14,636 nucleotides of DNA from Burkholderia sp. Its GTDB lineage: Bacteria; Pseudomonadota; Gammaproteobacteria; Burkholderiales; Burkholderiaceae. This document shows positions 1 to 6,694 of this stretch, piece by piece. Both the position numbers and the translations under genes were made by a program. The notes beneath the pieces were generated by a model that saw only the letters and a list, made by a program, of their open reading frames with translations, was not told the origin of the DNA and did no database searches. How positions within the stretch are numbered: the first letter of the stretch is position 1; the number at the start of each line of letters is the position of its first letter. The DNA lies in the NCBI GenBank assembly GCA_028292565.1, contig JAQGMD010000423.1:1-14636 (forward strand), in the 5' to 3' direction.

Positions 1-786
1 GCCGCCCGTGACGCGAAAGTGGCGGTGGTGATGGGTATCAGCGAGCGGATGCGCGGCGGGCATACCTGTTTCAATTCTCAGGTATTCATCGAACGGGACG
101 GAAGCGTGCTCGGCGTTCATCGCAAGCTGCAGCCGACCTATGCGGAACGCATGGTCTGGGGACAGGGCGGGGGCCATACGCTCCGAACGTTCGACAGCAG
201 TGTCGGCATCATCGGCGGACTGGTCTGCTGGGAACATACGATGAATCTGGCGCGCCAGGCGCTCATCCAACAACGCCAGCAGGTCCATGCCGCGTCATGG
301 CCCGCGCTGTCCACACTGACGGGTCTGGAGGATGCGGCCGACGGCCAGATCGAAGCGATGATGAAGAATCACGCGATCTCAGGGCAATGCTTCGTGATTA
401 CCGCCAGCAATCCGATCGACAAGGGTTGCCTGGAATGGATGGACAAGAACCTGGGGCCGCAGAAGGATGTGCGCGAGGGCGGCGGATGGTCGTCCATCAT
501 CCATCCTTTCACGACCTATATCGCGGGGCCGCATACCGGCGGCGAAGAGAAACTTGTTTCCGGCGTGATTAACCTGAAGGACCTGGACCGGCTCAAGGTC
601 TGGATCGACGGCAATGGACATTATTCGCGTCCGGAGATCGTGCGGATGACGCGGGACCCGCGGCCGATCTGGATGGATGAGGGGCTCGGTTCGGCTCCCG
701 TCATCCACGAACGTACAGAAAACGACACCAGAACTGCCGAGCAGGATCGTGGCGAAACAAGGGGAACCCGTCTGACTTCACTGTAA
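1..786 (+). CDS. Nitrilase (carbon-nitrogen hydrolase), 5' truncated by window edge
   Basis: This is the C-terminal 261 residues of a nitrilase-superfamily enzyme, which hydrolyses organic nitriles to carboxylate and ammonia (or, in some members, to amides). The frame is open from base 1, so the true start lies outside; about 80 residues are missing compared with typical 330-350 aa nitrilases. Two of the three catalytic residues are visible: the lysine in HRKLQPTYAERMVWGQG (codon 124-126), and the nucleophilic cysteine in GGLVCWEHTM (codon 226-228). The catalytic glutamate would be in the missing part. The block GHYSRPEIVRM near the C-terminus also fits the family. The last ~25 residues are a charged tail of low similarity to anything I know. 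It converges on the SRPBCC gene, with a hairpin between. The substrate cannot be told from sequence alone. Confidence 0.9.
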   Translation, partial: AARDAKVAVVMGISERMRGGHTCFNSQVFIERDGSVLGVHRKLQPTYAERMVWGQGGGHTLRTFDSSVGIIGGLVCWEHTMNLARQALIQQRQQVHAASWPALSTLTGLEDAADGQIEAMMKNHAISGQCFVITASNPIDKGCLEWMDKNLGPQKDVREGGGWSSIIHPFTTYIAGPHTGGEEKLVSGVINLKDLDRLKVWIDGNGHYSRPEIVRMTRDPRPIWMDEGLGSAPVIHERTENDTRTAEQDRGETRGTRLTSL

Positions 787-790
787 TCGA

Positions 791-819
791 GGGAAGGGCG
801 CAGCCAGGCGCCCATTCCC
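791..819. terminator. Bidirectional terminator-like hairpin between convergent genes
   Basis: The arms GGGAAGGGCGC (791-801) and GCGCCCATTCCC (808-819) pair over 11 bp with a single bulged A (814) and a 6-nt loop. It lies 4 bp after the nitrilase stop and 5 bp beyond the stop of the opposing SRPBCC gene, where a shared terminator would be expected. Neither strand has a clear U-run, so intrinsic termination is inferred from position and stem strength rather than from a full motif. Confidence 0.5.
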
Positions 820-824
820 CTTCA

Positions 825-1298
825 TCAACGACGCGGCTGCGGCTGCCCTTGCTGCACATTCCCGCGCCATGCGCCTGTCTCACGGCCGCGCAATTCGAGG
901 AATTCCTTGAACCGTTCCAGGTCGCCCGCCACGCGACGCGAAAACACGCCTATCGCGTCGCCCACATTTTCGAGCGCACCTTCCGGGTCATAATCCATTT
1001 GCAGCATGATGCGCGTCGTGTCATCCGAAATTCTGTGGAACGTGACCACGCCGGCGTTATGCGCGCCGGAGGTACTGTGCCAGGCGATGCGCTGGTCGGG
1101 TACCTGCTCGGTAATCTCGGCATCCCATTCCTTTTGTTTGCCAGCTACGTCTGCGCTCCAGTGCAGGTGGGTGTCGTCCACTTGCCTTACATCGGTAATC
1201 CCCTCCATAAATTTCGGAAAATCTTCGAACTGGGTCCATTGGTTGTAGGCGGTGCTCACTGGCACGTTGACTTCGATGGATTTTTCTACGGTAGACAT
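825..1298 (-). CDS. SRPBCC-family (polyketide cyclase/dehydrase-like) protein
   Basis: A 157-residue START/Bet v1-like (SRPBCC) protein, a helix-grip fold with a hydrophobic ligand cavity. The N-terminus reads VEKSIEVNVPVSTAYNQW, then FPKFMEGITDVRQ and a central HLHWSADVAGKQKEWDAEI block, with a long C-terminal helix (DAIGVFSRRVAGDLERF) that closes the cavity in this fold. I chose the ATG at 1298 because a full AGGAGG sits 4 bp upstream of it; an in-frame ATG at 1331 would add 11 residues but has no ribosome binding site. The short tail after the helix is Gln/Pro/Arg-rich. Members of this subfamily are common in Burkholderiales and are usually annotated only as cyclase/dehydrase or SRPBCC. 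Ligand and reaction are unknown, and there is no operon partner in the window. Confidence 0.85.
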   Translation of the reverse strand: MSTVEKSIEVNVPVSTAYNQWTQFEDFPKFMEGITDVRQVDDTHLHWSADVAGKQKEWDAEITEQVPDQRIAWHSTSGAHNAGVVTFHRISDDTTRIMLQMDYDPEGALENVGDAIGVFSRRVAGDLERFKEFLELRGRETGAWRGNVQQGQPQPRR

Positions 1299-1556
1299 GG
1301 TTCCTCCTGCTGAATGGTTGCCGCCGATCATATGTGAAAGGCAATGCTGGCGGGGAACCCGTTAGACCTTCGGCAGACGAAAAATTCCACGTTTACTCTT
1401 CCGAAATGGATTCAGGGCGTCGGCTCGATTGACCAGCGTTAAACCTGCGTCACTTCGAGAGATTTTCCTGCATTCAATAGAGGAGCATTCCGACATTCCC
1501 GCCGTGCATGCTTCCCTATAGTTCTCTTCATCATCTTTATAACGGGGAAACATACC
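1299..1556. other. Intergenic stretch, no convincing gene
   Basis: This lies upstream of the SRPBCC gene and before the zinc-finger ORF. It has lower coding character than its neighbours. On the minus strand a TATGAT (1330-1335) could be a -10 box for the SRPBCC gene, but no matching -35 is evident. A 32-codon plus-strand ORF (1344-1442) is present without a ribosome binding site. I see no RNA gene or repeat here. Confidence 0.4.
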
Positions 1557-1688
1557 ATGAGTGACGAAGCGGATATCGCAAATGAAAACATAGAGCTGCG
1601 TATGCTCGCAGCAATTGAGGCATGCCGGCATAGGCCCAAGCTGGTGGCCAAGGGATGCTGCTGGTTTTGCGACGAACCATTGTCGTGA
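1557..1688 (+). pseudogene. Truncated TraR/DksA-type C4 zinc-finger protein
   Basis: A 43-codon ORF beginning MSDEADIANENIELRM, with a central helix and then KGCCWFCDEPL before a TGA. The N-terminal Asp/Glu/Asn-rich helix followed by CxxC resembles small TraR/DksA-like zinc-finger proteins (about 60-75 aa, seen in phages and many betaproteobacteria). Those proteins continue after the first CxxC to a second one followed by Arg-x-Asp-Tyr. Here the first cysteine pair is present but the reading frame stops at 1686-1688. A short PQDYM stretch appears in another frame at 1721-1735, as if the tail had been frameshifted and its cysteines lost. A weak GGGG at 1544-1547 lies 9 bp before the ATG. With only one CxxC the product should not bind zinc in the usual C4 manner, so I call it a likely remnant. 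Family assignment is by eye. Confidence 0.5.
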
Positions 1689-1899
1689 CTCAACAAGCAA
1701 GCTCTGGCCCCGGAGTTCGGCCGCAGGACTACATGGGCATCAGTTACCTCTTCCAACCAGGACGAATTAAGTTAACCACGAGTCGGTCGCGCCGTTCACG
1801 CATCCATGCGCTGTCTTGACCCAGCCGTGCGCCGTACAGGAACTTTCCCACGCCGCATTGATCTAGACAATTCAATTCAGTCATCACGCGACTTGTTGA
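1689..1899. other. Intergenic stretch after the zinc-finger remnant
   Basis: No gene is convincing here. The first ~50 bp may be the decayed tail of the zinc-finger gene. A minus-strand ORF covers most of the rest, but it has no ribosome binding site, no recognisable motif, and would run into the start of the TorD-like gene on the opposite strand. No clear promoter for the formate dehydrogenase operon was found by eye, although it should lie here or just downstream. Confidence 0.35.
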
Positions 1900-1930
1900 G
1901 GCTCCGTTACACAGATTCAAAAACGGAGCC
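1900..1930 (+). promoter_or_regulatory. Perfect 9-bp inverted repeat in the leader of the formate dehydrogenase operon
   Basis: GGCTCCGTT (1900-1908) and AACGGAGCC (1922-1930) are perfect reverse complements separated by 13 nt. They end 25 bp before the ATG of the TorD-like gene. The spacing allows either a two-helical-turn protein operator (centres of the arms about 22 bp apart) or an RNA stem-loop in the leader. There is no T-run, so it is not a standard terminator. Its regulator is unknown. Confidence 0.4.
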
Positions 1931-1955
1931 ATTGAATCAGGGCTAAAAGCGACCA

Positions 1956-2627
1956 ATGCAGTTAGCACGCGCACCAATCACCAACGAAGCCATCTCGAGC
2001 GTCGTTGCCGCGCCGTTGCCCCAGGAAGAGCAGGCGCGGGCCGATCTCTATGCACTTATCGCCCGGCTGTTCATCGCGCCGCCGGATGAGAATCTGCTTG
2101 CCGCTCTCGCAAATGCCGATTCACTTAATTCCCAACAAGGCGACAATCCGCTCGATATCGCGTGGGAAAAACTGATCCTCAACGCAGCCGTCATGGACGC
2201 GTATGCGGTGCAGGACGAGTTCAGCACACTCTTCATCAGTACCGGTTCGCCCCTCATTGATCCTTACGCATCATTGTATGTCGCCGGCTTCATGAATGAA
2301 AAGCCGTTGGCCGCGCTGCGCTCCGAGCTTGCGGAGTTGGGATTGGCCCGCGTACCCGGCGTGAGCGAGATGGAAGATCATTTCGCCGCGTTATGCGAGG
2401 TAATGCGGGCGATGATTGTAGGGGAGCAGGGCGTAGTGCGGCAGCCGTTGCAGAGACAGAAGCTGTTTTTTGTAAACCAAATAGCATCGTGGTACAGACG
2501 GTTCTTCGAGGATATCCGGTCGGCGGCGGATGCGAATTTCTATCGGCAGGTCGCGGAGTTCACGCAGGCGTTTTTCTCGATCGAATCCGAGGCGTTCGAG
2601 ATGATGGAAGGCTGTCACAGAGACTGA
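1956..2627 (+). CDS. TorD/DmsD-family molybdoenzyme maturation chaperone
   Basis: A 223-residue cytoplasmic, mostly helical chaperone of the TorD family. Such proteins bind the TAT signal peptide and/or the apoenzyme of molybdopterin oxidoreductases and hold them until the cofactor is inserted. Family landmarks are an N-terminal helix (EEQARADLYALIARLF, 24-39), the SLYVAGFMNEKPLAALR block (106-122), and the signature SEMEDHFA (137-144), which matches the conserved E-x-x-D-H of TorD-type chaperones. It is the first gene of the formate dehydrogenase operon and ends 11 bp before the next start, so its client is almost certainly the catalytic subunit two genes downstream. The ATG at 1956 is the first in frame with the conserved N-terminal helix, but it lacks a good ribosome binding site, so the start is less certain than the identity. 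Confidence 0.88.
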   Translation: MQLARAPITNEAISSVVAAPLPQEEQARADLYALIARLFIAPPDENLLAALANADSLNSQQGDNPLDIAWEKLILNAAVMDAYAVQDEFSTLFISTGSPLIDPYASLYVAGFMNEKPLAALRSELAELGLARVPGVSEMEDHFAALCEVMRAMIVGEQGVVRQPLQRQKLFFVNQIASWYRRFFEDIRSAADANFYRQVAEFTQAFFSIESEAFEMMEGCHRD

Positions 2628-2638
2628 GGATGACTCTA

Positions 2639-2857
2639 ATGGAAAAGCATGAGGAGGTGAACCTGGCGCGACGCGGGTTCCTGTGCATCGCCGGTAGCGC
2701 AGGGGCAATCGGAGCGATCGCTGTGCTGGTGCGAACGCGGGCGGCGATGGAAGTGGCCTTGCCCGGGGCGACACCCGAGGCCAGTGAAAAAGTCACAGGC
2801 GGGTATCGGGAAACCGAGCATACGCGCAAGTATTACTACTGCGCAGGCTACTGGTAG
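2639..2857 (+). CDS. Formate dehydrogenase region TAT-target small protein
   Basis: A 72-residue protein with a twin-arginine signal (LARRGFLCIAGSAGAIGAIAVL, RR at 11-12, split here as LARRGFLC then a hydrophobic run to about 31), followed by a ~40-residue tail ending YRETEHTRKYYYCAGYW (residues 56-72). This architecture matches the small family known as formate dehydrogenase region TAT target (TIGR02811), found next to respiratory formate dehydrogenase genes. Its exact role is not established; a periplasmic-side or membrane-bound accessory subunit is a reasonable inference. I chose ATG 2639 because GAGGA at 2626-2630, overlapping the chaperone stop, is well spaced for it. An in-frame ATG at 2630 would add three residues. 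The cysteine inside the signal (residue 16) and one near the C-terminus (68) are visible. Confidence 0.82.
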   Translation: MEKHEEVNLARRGFLCIAGSAGAIGAIAVLVRTRAAMEVALPGATPEASEKVTGGYRETEHTRKYYYCAGYW

Positions 2858-2869
2858 CGGAGTGCGTTG

Positions 2870-5740
2870 ATGTCACTTGTAAAGCTATCCGGCACAGCCG
2901 GAAAGGAAAACAAGTCGCGCTGGGGCAGTGCCGCGCCAACCATGAACCGCCGCGCCTTCCTTGCACGCGCCGGCATTACCGCGGGCGCTGGCATACTGGC
3001 GCGTCACCTGCCGTTCAATGTCGTGCAACCGGCGCAGGCCGCGAACGCACAACACACACAACCACCCTCTGACGGCAAAACCGAAATTAAACACACGGTA
3101 TGCAGCCACTGCTCGGTCGGTTGCTCTGTCTTAGCCGTGGTGCAGAACGGCGTATGGGTACGCCAGGACACTGCGTTCGATTCACCACTGAACATGGGCG
3201 CGCACTGCGCCAAAGGCGCATCGGTGCGTGAACATGGCCATGGTGACAGGCGCTTGCGGTATCCGATGAAGCTGGTCGACGGCAAGTACCAGCGCATTTC
3301 CTGGGACCAGGCTATCAATGAAGTGGGCGACCGGCTGCTGCAGGTCCGCAAGCAAGCCGGCCCCGATGCGATTTTCTGGATCGGTTCCAGCAAGCACAAT
3401 AACGAGCAGGCTTATCTGCTGCGCAAGTTTGTTTCGATGTGGGGATCGAACAATTGCGATCACCAGGCGCGCATCTGCCACTCCACCACCGTCGCCGGCG
3501 TGGCGCAGACGTATGGCTACGGCGCGATGACCAATTCTTTCAACGACCTGCATCACAGCAAGGCAGTGTTGTTCATCGGTTCCAACCCGGCGGAGGCGCA
3601 TCCGATCTCGATGCTGCATTTTCTCCATGCGAAGGAACTCGGTGCGAAGATGATCGTGATCGACCCGCGCTTTACCCGCACCGCGCGTTTTGCGCACCAT
3701 TACATGCGGGTGCGCCCCGGCACGGACATCGCGCTCGTGTGGGGCATCGTGTGGCATATCTTCAACAAGGGATGGGAAGACAAAAAGTTCATCGCCGAAC
3801 GTACCTATGGCATGGACGACGTGCGCAAGGAAGTGGCGAAGTGGACTCCCGACAAGGTGACGGAGGTGACCGGCGTGCCGGAAGGAACGGTGCTTACCGC
3901 TGCCGAGATGCTCGCTACCAACCGGCCGTCATCGGTGGTCTGGTGCATGGGCATCACCCAGCATCACGTGGGCTCAGCCAATGTGCGCGCGTTGTCGATC
4001 CTGCAATTGGTGCTCGGGAATATAGGGGTATTTGGCGGCGGCGCCAATATCTACCGCGGTCACGACAATGTGCAAGGCGCGACCGACGTCGGGCCCAATG
4101 CCGATTCGCTGCCCGGTTACTACGGGCTGGCCGAAGGCGCATGGAAGCATTTCGCAACGGTCTGGGGCGTCGATTACAACTGGCTGCTGTCGCGATTTGC
4201 GTCGAAAACCCTGATGGAAAAGCCTGGCATGACGGTGTCGCGCTGGTTCGACGGCGTGCTCGAAAAGCCGGAGTACATCGACCAGCCAACCAACCTGCGT
4301 GCGGCGATCTATTGGGGCCATGCGCCAAATAGCCAGACGCGCCTGCCGGACATGAAGGCGGCCATGCAAAAACTCGACCTGCTGGTGGTGATCGATCCTT
4401 ATCCGACCATGACCGCGGCGATGCATGGCCGCACTGACGGCGTGTACCTGTTGCCCGCCACCACGCAGTTCGAGACGCAGGGTTCAGTCACCGCATCCAA
4501 CCGCAGCATCCAGTGGCGTGAACGGGTGATCCAGCCCCTGTTCGAATGCAAGACTGATCAGGAAATCATGTACCTGTTCGCGCACAAGTTCGGCTTCGCC
4601 AACGAGCTGGTCAAGAACATCAAGGTGGTCCACAACGAGCCGGTGATCGAGGACATCCTGCGCGAGATCAACCGTTCCTGCTGGACCATCGGCTACACCG
4701 GTTGCTCCCCGGAGCGGCTGAAGCTGCACATGCAGAACAAGCACACTTTCAACCCGACCACGCTGCGCGCCGATACAGGGCCATGCAAAGGTGATTACTA
4801 CGGCCTGCCATGGCCGTGCTGGGGCACGCCCGAGTTGAACCATCCGGGTACACCGGTGCTGTACGACTTGTCAAAACCGGTTGCGGAAGGCGGCCTCACA
4901 TTCCGCGCCAACTGGGGCGTGGAACACAATGGCGAGAGCTTGTTGGCAGCCGACGGCGTGGCGACCAAAGGCAGCGAAATCGATACCGGCTATCCGGAGT
5001 TCGATCATGTATTCCTGAAGAAGCTGGGCTGGTGGAGCGAACTGACGCCGGAGGAACAGGCGCAGGCCGACGGCAAGAACTGGAAGACCGACCTGTCGGG
5101 CGGCATCATACGCGTAGCGATCAAGCATGGCTGCGCACCTTACGGCAATGCCCGGGCGCGCTGCAACGTCTGGAATTTCCCTGATCCGGTGCCGGTGCAT
5201 CGCGAGCCACTGGCGACACCGAGGCGCGACCTCGTCGCGAAATACCCGACCTATGATGACAAGATGAGTTTCTGGCGTCTGCCGACCTTGTACAAATCGG
5301 TGCAGGCAATCGATTTTTCGAAGACCTTTCCGCTCATCATGACCTCGGGCCGCCTGGTGGAGTATGAAGGCGGCGGCGATGAGACGCGCTCCAACCCCTG
5401 GCTCGCAGAGCTGCAACAAAACATGTTCGTCGAAGTCAATCCGCACGATGCCGCGCAGGTCGCCGCGAGGACCGGAGAGTACCTATGGGTCGAAACGCCG
5501 TCCGGGGCTCGCCTGAAGATGATGGCGATGGTCACGCCGCGCGTGCCGGTCGGCATCGTGTGGATGCCGTATCACTTTGGCGGCTGGTGGATGGGCGAAG
5601 ACTTGCGCCCGCAGTATCCGGAGGGCGCCTCACCGATAGTGCTCGGCGAGGCCGCCAACACGGGATGGACCTACGGGTATGACGCGGTGACCATGATGCA
5701 GGAAACTAAAGTTTCGCTGTGCCGGCTGGTGAGAGCCTGA
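2870..5740 (+). CDS. fdhA: Formate dehydrogenase catalytic (alpha) subunit, Mo/W-bis-MGD, Cys-type
   Basis: A 956-residue molybdopterin oxidoreductase that oxidises formate to CO2 and passes two electrons to the iron-sulfur subunit. Starting at ATG 2870 (GGAG at 2859-2862), it has an extended TAT signal with NRRAFLARAG at 26-35 and a likely cleavage after about residue 57, so it acts on the periplasmic side. The N-terminal [4Fe-4S] site is C78, C81, C85 and C113 (CSHCSVGC, then CAKG). The metal-ligand motif DHQARICHSTTVAG places Cys203 where E. coli FdnG has selenocysteine, followed by the catalytic-site His204. GSNPAEAHPISMLHFL and IDPRFTRTA bind the MGD cofactor. The C-terminal domain begins near FPLIMTSGRLVEYEGGGDE and ends LGEAANTGW. 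Length is normal for the family. A TTG three bases upstream (2867) is less likely to be the start. Confidence 0.95.
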   Translation: MSLVKLSGTAGKENKSRWGSAAPTMNRRAFLARAGITAGAGILARHLPFNVVQPAQAANAQHTQPPSDGKTEIKHTVCSHCSVGCSVLAVVQNGVWVRQDTAFDSPLNMGAHCAKGASVREHGHGDRRLRYPMKLVDGKYQRISWDQAINEVGDRLLQVRKQAGPDAIFWIGSSKHNNEQAYLLRKFVSMWGSNNCDHQARICHSTTVAGVAQTYGYGAMTNSFNDLHHSKAVLFIGSNPAEAHPISMLHFLHAKELGAKMIVIDPRFTRTARFAHHYMRVRPGTDIALVWGIVWHIFNKGWEDKKFIAERTYGMDDVRKEVAKWTPDKVTEVTGVPEGTVLTAAEMLATNRPSSVVWCMGITQHHVGSANVRALSILQLVLGNIGVFGGGANIYRGHDNVQGATDVGPNADSLPGYYGLAEGAWKHFATVWGVDYNWLLSRFASKTLMEKPGMTVSRWFDGVLEKPEYIDQPTNLRAAIYWGHAPNSQTRLPDMKAAMQKLDLLVVIDPYPTMTAAMHGRTDGVYLLPATTQFETQGSVTASNRSIQWRERVIQPLFECKTDQEIMYLFAHKFGFANELVKNIKVVHNEPVIEDILREINRSCWTIGYTGCSPERLKLHMQNKHTFNPTTLRADTGPCKGDYYGLPWPCWGTPELNHPGTPVLYDLSKPVAEGGLTFRANWGVEHNGESLLAADGVATKGSEIDTGYPEFDHVFLKKLGWWSELTPEEQAQADGKNWKTDLSGGIIRVAIKHGCAPYGNARARCNVWNFPDPVPVHREPLATPRRDLVAKYPTYDDKMSFWRLPTLYKSVQAIDFSKTFPLIMTSGRLVEYEGGGDETRSNPWLAELQQNMFVEVNPHDAAQVAARTGEYLWVETPSGARLKMMAMVTPRVPVGIVWMPYHFGGWWMGEDLRPQYPEGASPIVLGEAANTGWTYGYDAVTMMQETKVSLCRLVRA

Positions 5741-5763
5741 CACGGAAGTATTGGAGATATTAG

Positions 5764-6447
5764 ATGGCTGCGCGAATGAAGTTCATATGCGACACCGAGC
5801 GCTGCATTGATTGCAACGGTTGCGTAGCCGCTTGCAAGAACGAGAACGAAACTCCCTGGGGCGTGAACCGCAGGCGCGTCGTTACCATCAACGATGGCGT
5901 GCCCGGCGAACATTCGATTTCGGTCGCTTGCATGCACTGTACCGATGCCCCGTGCATGGCGGTATGCCCGGTCGACTGCATCTATCACACTGAAGAGGGC
6001 ATCGTCCTGCACGACAAGGACCAATGCATTGGTTGCGGGTATTGCTACTACGCGTGCCCGTTCGGCGCGCCGCAATTTCCCGAAACCGGCGCCTACAACC
6101 ACCGCGGCAAGATGGACAAGTGCACGTTCTGCGCCGGCGGACCCGAACCGGACAATTCGGAGGTGGAATTCAGGAAGTATGGCCGCAACCGAATCAGCGA
6201 AGGCAAGTTGCCGGTGTGCGCCGAACAATGCGGGACCAAGGCGCTGCTCGGCGGCGAGGCCAATATCATTGCGATGATCTACAAGCAACGTGTCGAGACA
6301 CGGGGATATGGTCCGGAACTGTGGGGTTGGGATATCTCTTACGGTCCGCCGAAGCGGGGTGGCGAAATTCAACTGAAAGGATCCGGGCCGCGGGACAACC
6401 AACGCCTGGGCGACACCCAGAACAATCCGCGGGACCTTCCGACATGA
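5764..6447 (+). CDS. fdh3B: Formate dehydrogenase iron-sulfur (beta) subunit
   Basis: A 227-residue ferredoxin-like electron-transfer subunit carrying electrons from the catalytic subunit to the cytochrome b subunit. Four [4Fe-4S] clusters can be assigned: C14/C17/C20/C24, C56/C59/C64/C68, C88/C91/C94/C98, and C120/C123/C152/C156. Sequences such as RCIDCNGCVAACKNENE and CIGCGYCYYACPFGAPQFP are typical of the DmsB/FdnH superfamily. Unlike E. coli FdnH (about 294 aa with a C-terminal membrane helix), this version has no transmembrane segment, matching the short FDH3-type beta subunits. It has no signal peptide, so it is probably exported together with the TAT-signal-bearing alpha subunit. GGAG about 10 bp before the ATG supports the start. 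Its stop overlaps the next start as ATGA. Confidence 0.94.
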   Translation: MAARMKFICDTERCIDCNGCVAACKNENETPWGVNRRRVVTINDGVPGEHSISVACMHCTDAPCMAVCPVDCIYHTEEGIVLHDKDQCIGCGYCYYACPFGAPQFPETGAYNHRGKMDKCTFCAGGPEPDNSEVEFRKYGRNRISEGKLPVCAEQCGTKALLGGEANIIAMIYKQRVETRGYGPELWGWDISYGPPKRGGEIQLKGSGPRDNQRLGDTQNNPRDLPT

Positions 6448-6662
6448 CATGCGCCCGTTTGTGCATGACCGGATTGCTGCCGCTCTTGTTGTGCGGCTGC
6501 CTGGAAGTGGAGCAGCACTCGAGATGGGTGCAGGGCGAAATTCGGGGCAAGCCGGACAACTTGCCGCAAGCGGCACATTTTCATGGCGACCGGCTGGCGT
6601 GGATGGCGGCGATATGGAATCGCAACCAGATGCAGAACGAGTATGTGCGCGCCAATCCGTAA
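6444..6662 (+). CDS. Small putative lipoprotein between beta and gamma subunits
   Basis: A 72-residue ORF whose ATG overlaps the beta-subunit stop (ATGA, 6444-6447), a classic translational-coupling arrangement. The N-terminus MTCARLCMTGLLPLLLCGC looks like a lipoprotein signal peptide, with LCGC as the lipobox and Cys19 as the likely lipidated residue. The mature part (about 54 residues) contains WVQGEIRGKPDNLPQAAHF and RLAWMAAIWNRNQMQNEYVR, which read as real coding sequence rather than a shadow. I do not recognise a named family. Its position inside the operon, between two structural subunits, suggests a membrane-anchored assembly factor or accessory subunit of the formate dehydrogenase; that is inference. 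After its stop a 32-nt gap leads to the gamma subunit. Confidence 0.72.
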   Translation: MTCARLCMTGLLPLLLCGCLEVEQHSRWVQGEIRGKPDNLPQAAHFHGDRLAWMAAIWNRNQMQNEYVRANP

Positions 6663-6694
6663 GTGCTCGCCAAACGTAATGAATGGGGTATGAA

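Noticed and set aside
1344..1442. 32-codon plus-strand ORF (starts MLAGNPLDLRQ)
   Set aside because: Composition is protein-like but it has no properly spaced ribosome binding site and no recognisable motif; too short to support.
1858..1871. FNR-like site TTGATCTAGACAAT
   Set aside because: The first half-site matches TTGAT but the second half does not match ATCAA; there is no promoter at the right distance.
1744..1977. 77-residue minus-strand ORF before the TorD-like gene
   Set aside because: No ribosome binding site at any start, no domain recognised, and it runs antisense into the first codons of the TorD-like gene.
3439..4332. Long overlapping plus-strand frame inside the formate dehydrogenase alpha gene
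   Set aside because: It is a GC-rich shadow frame; the alpha subunit frame has all the conserved motifs.
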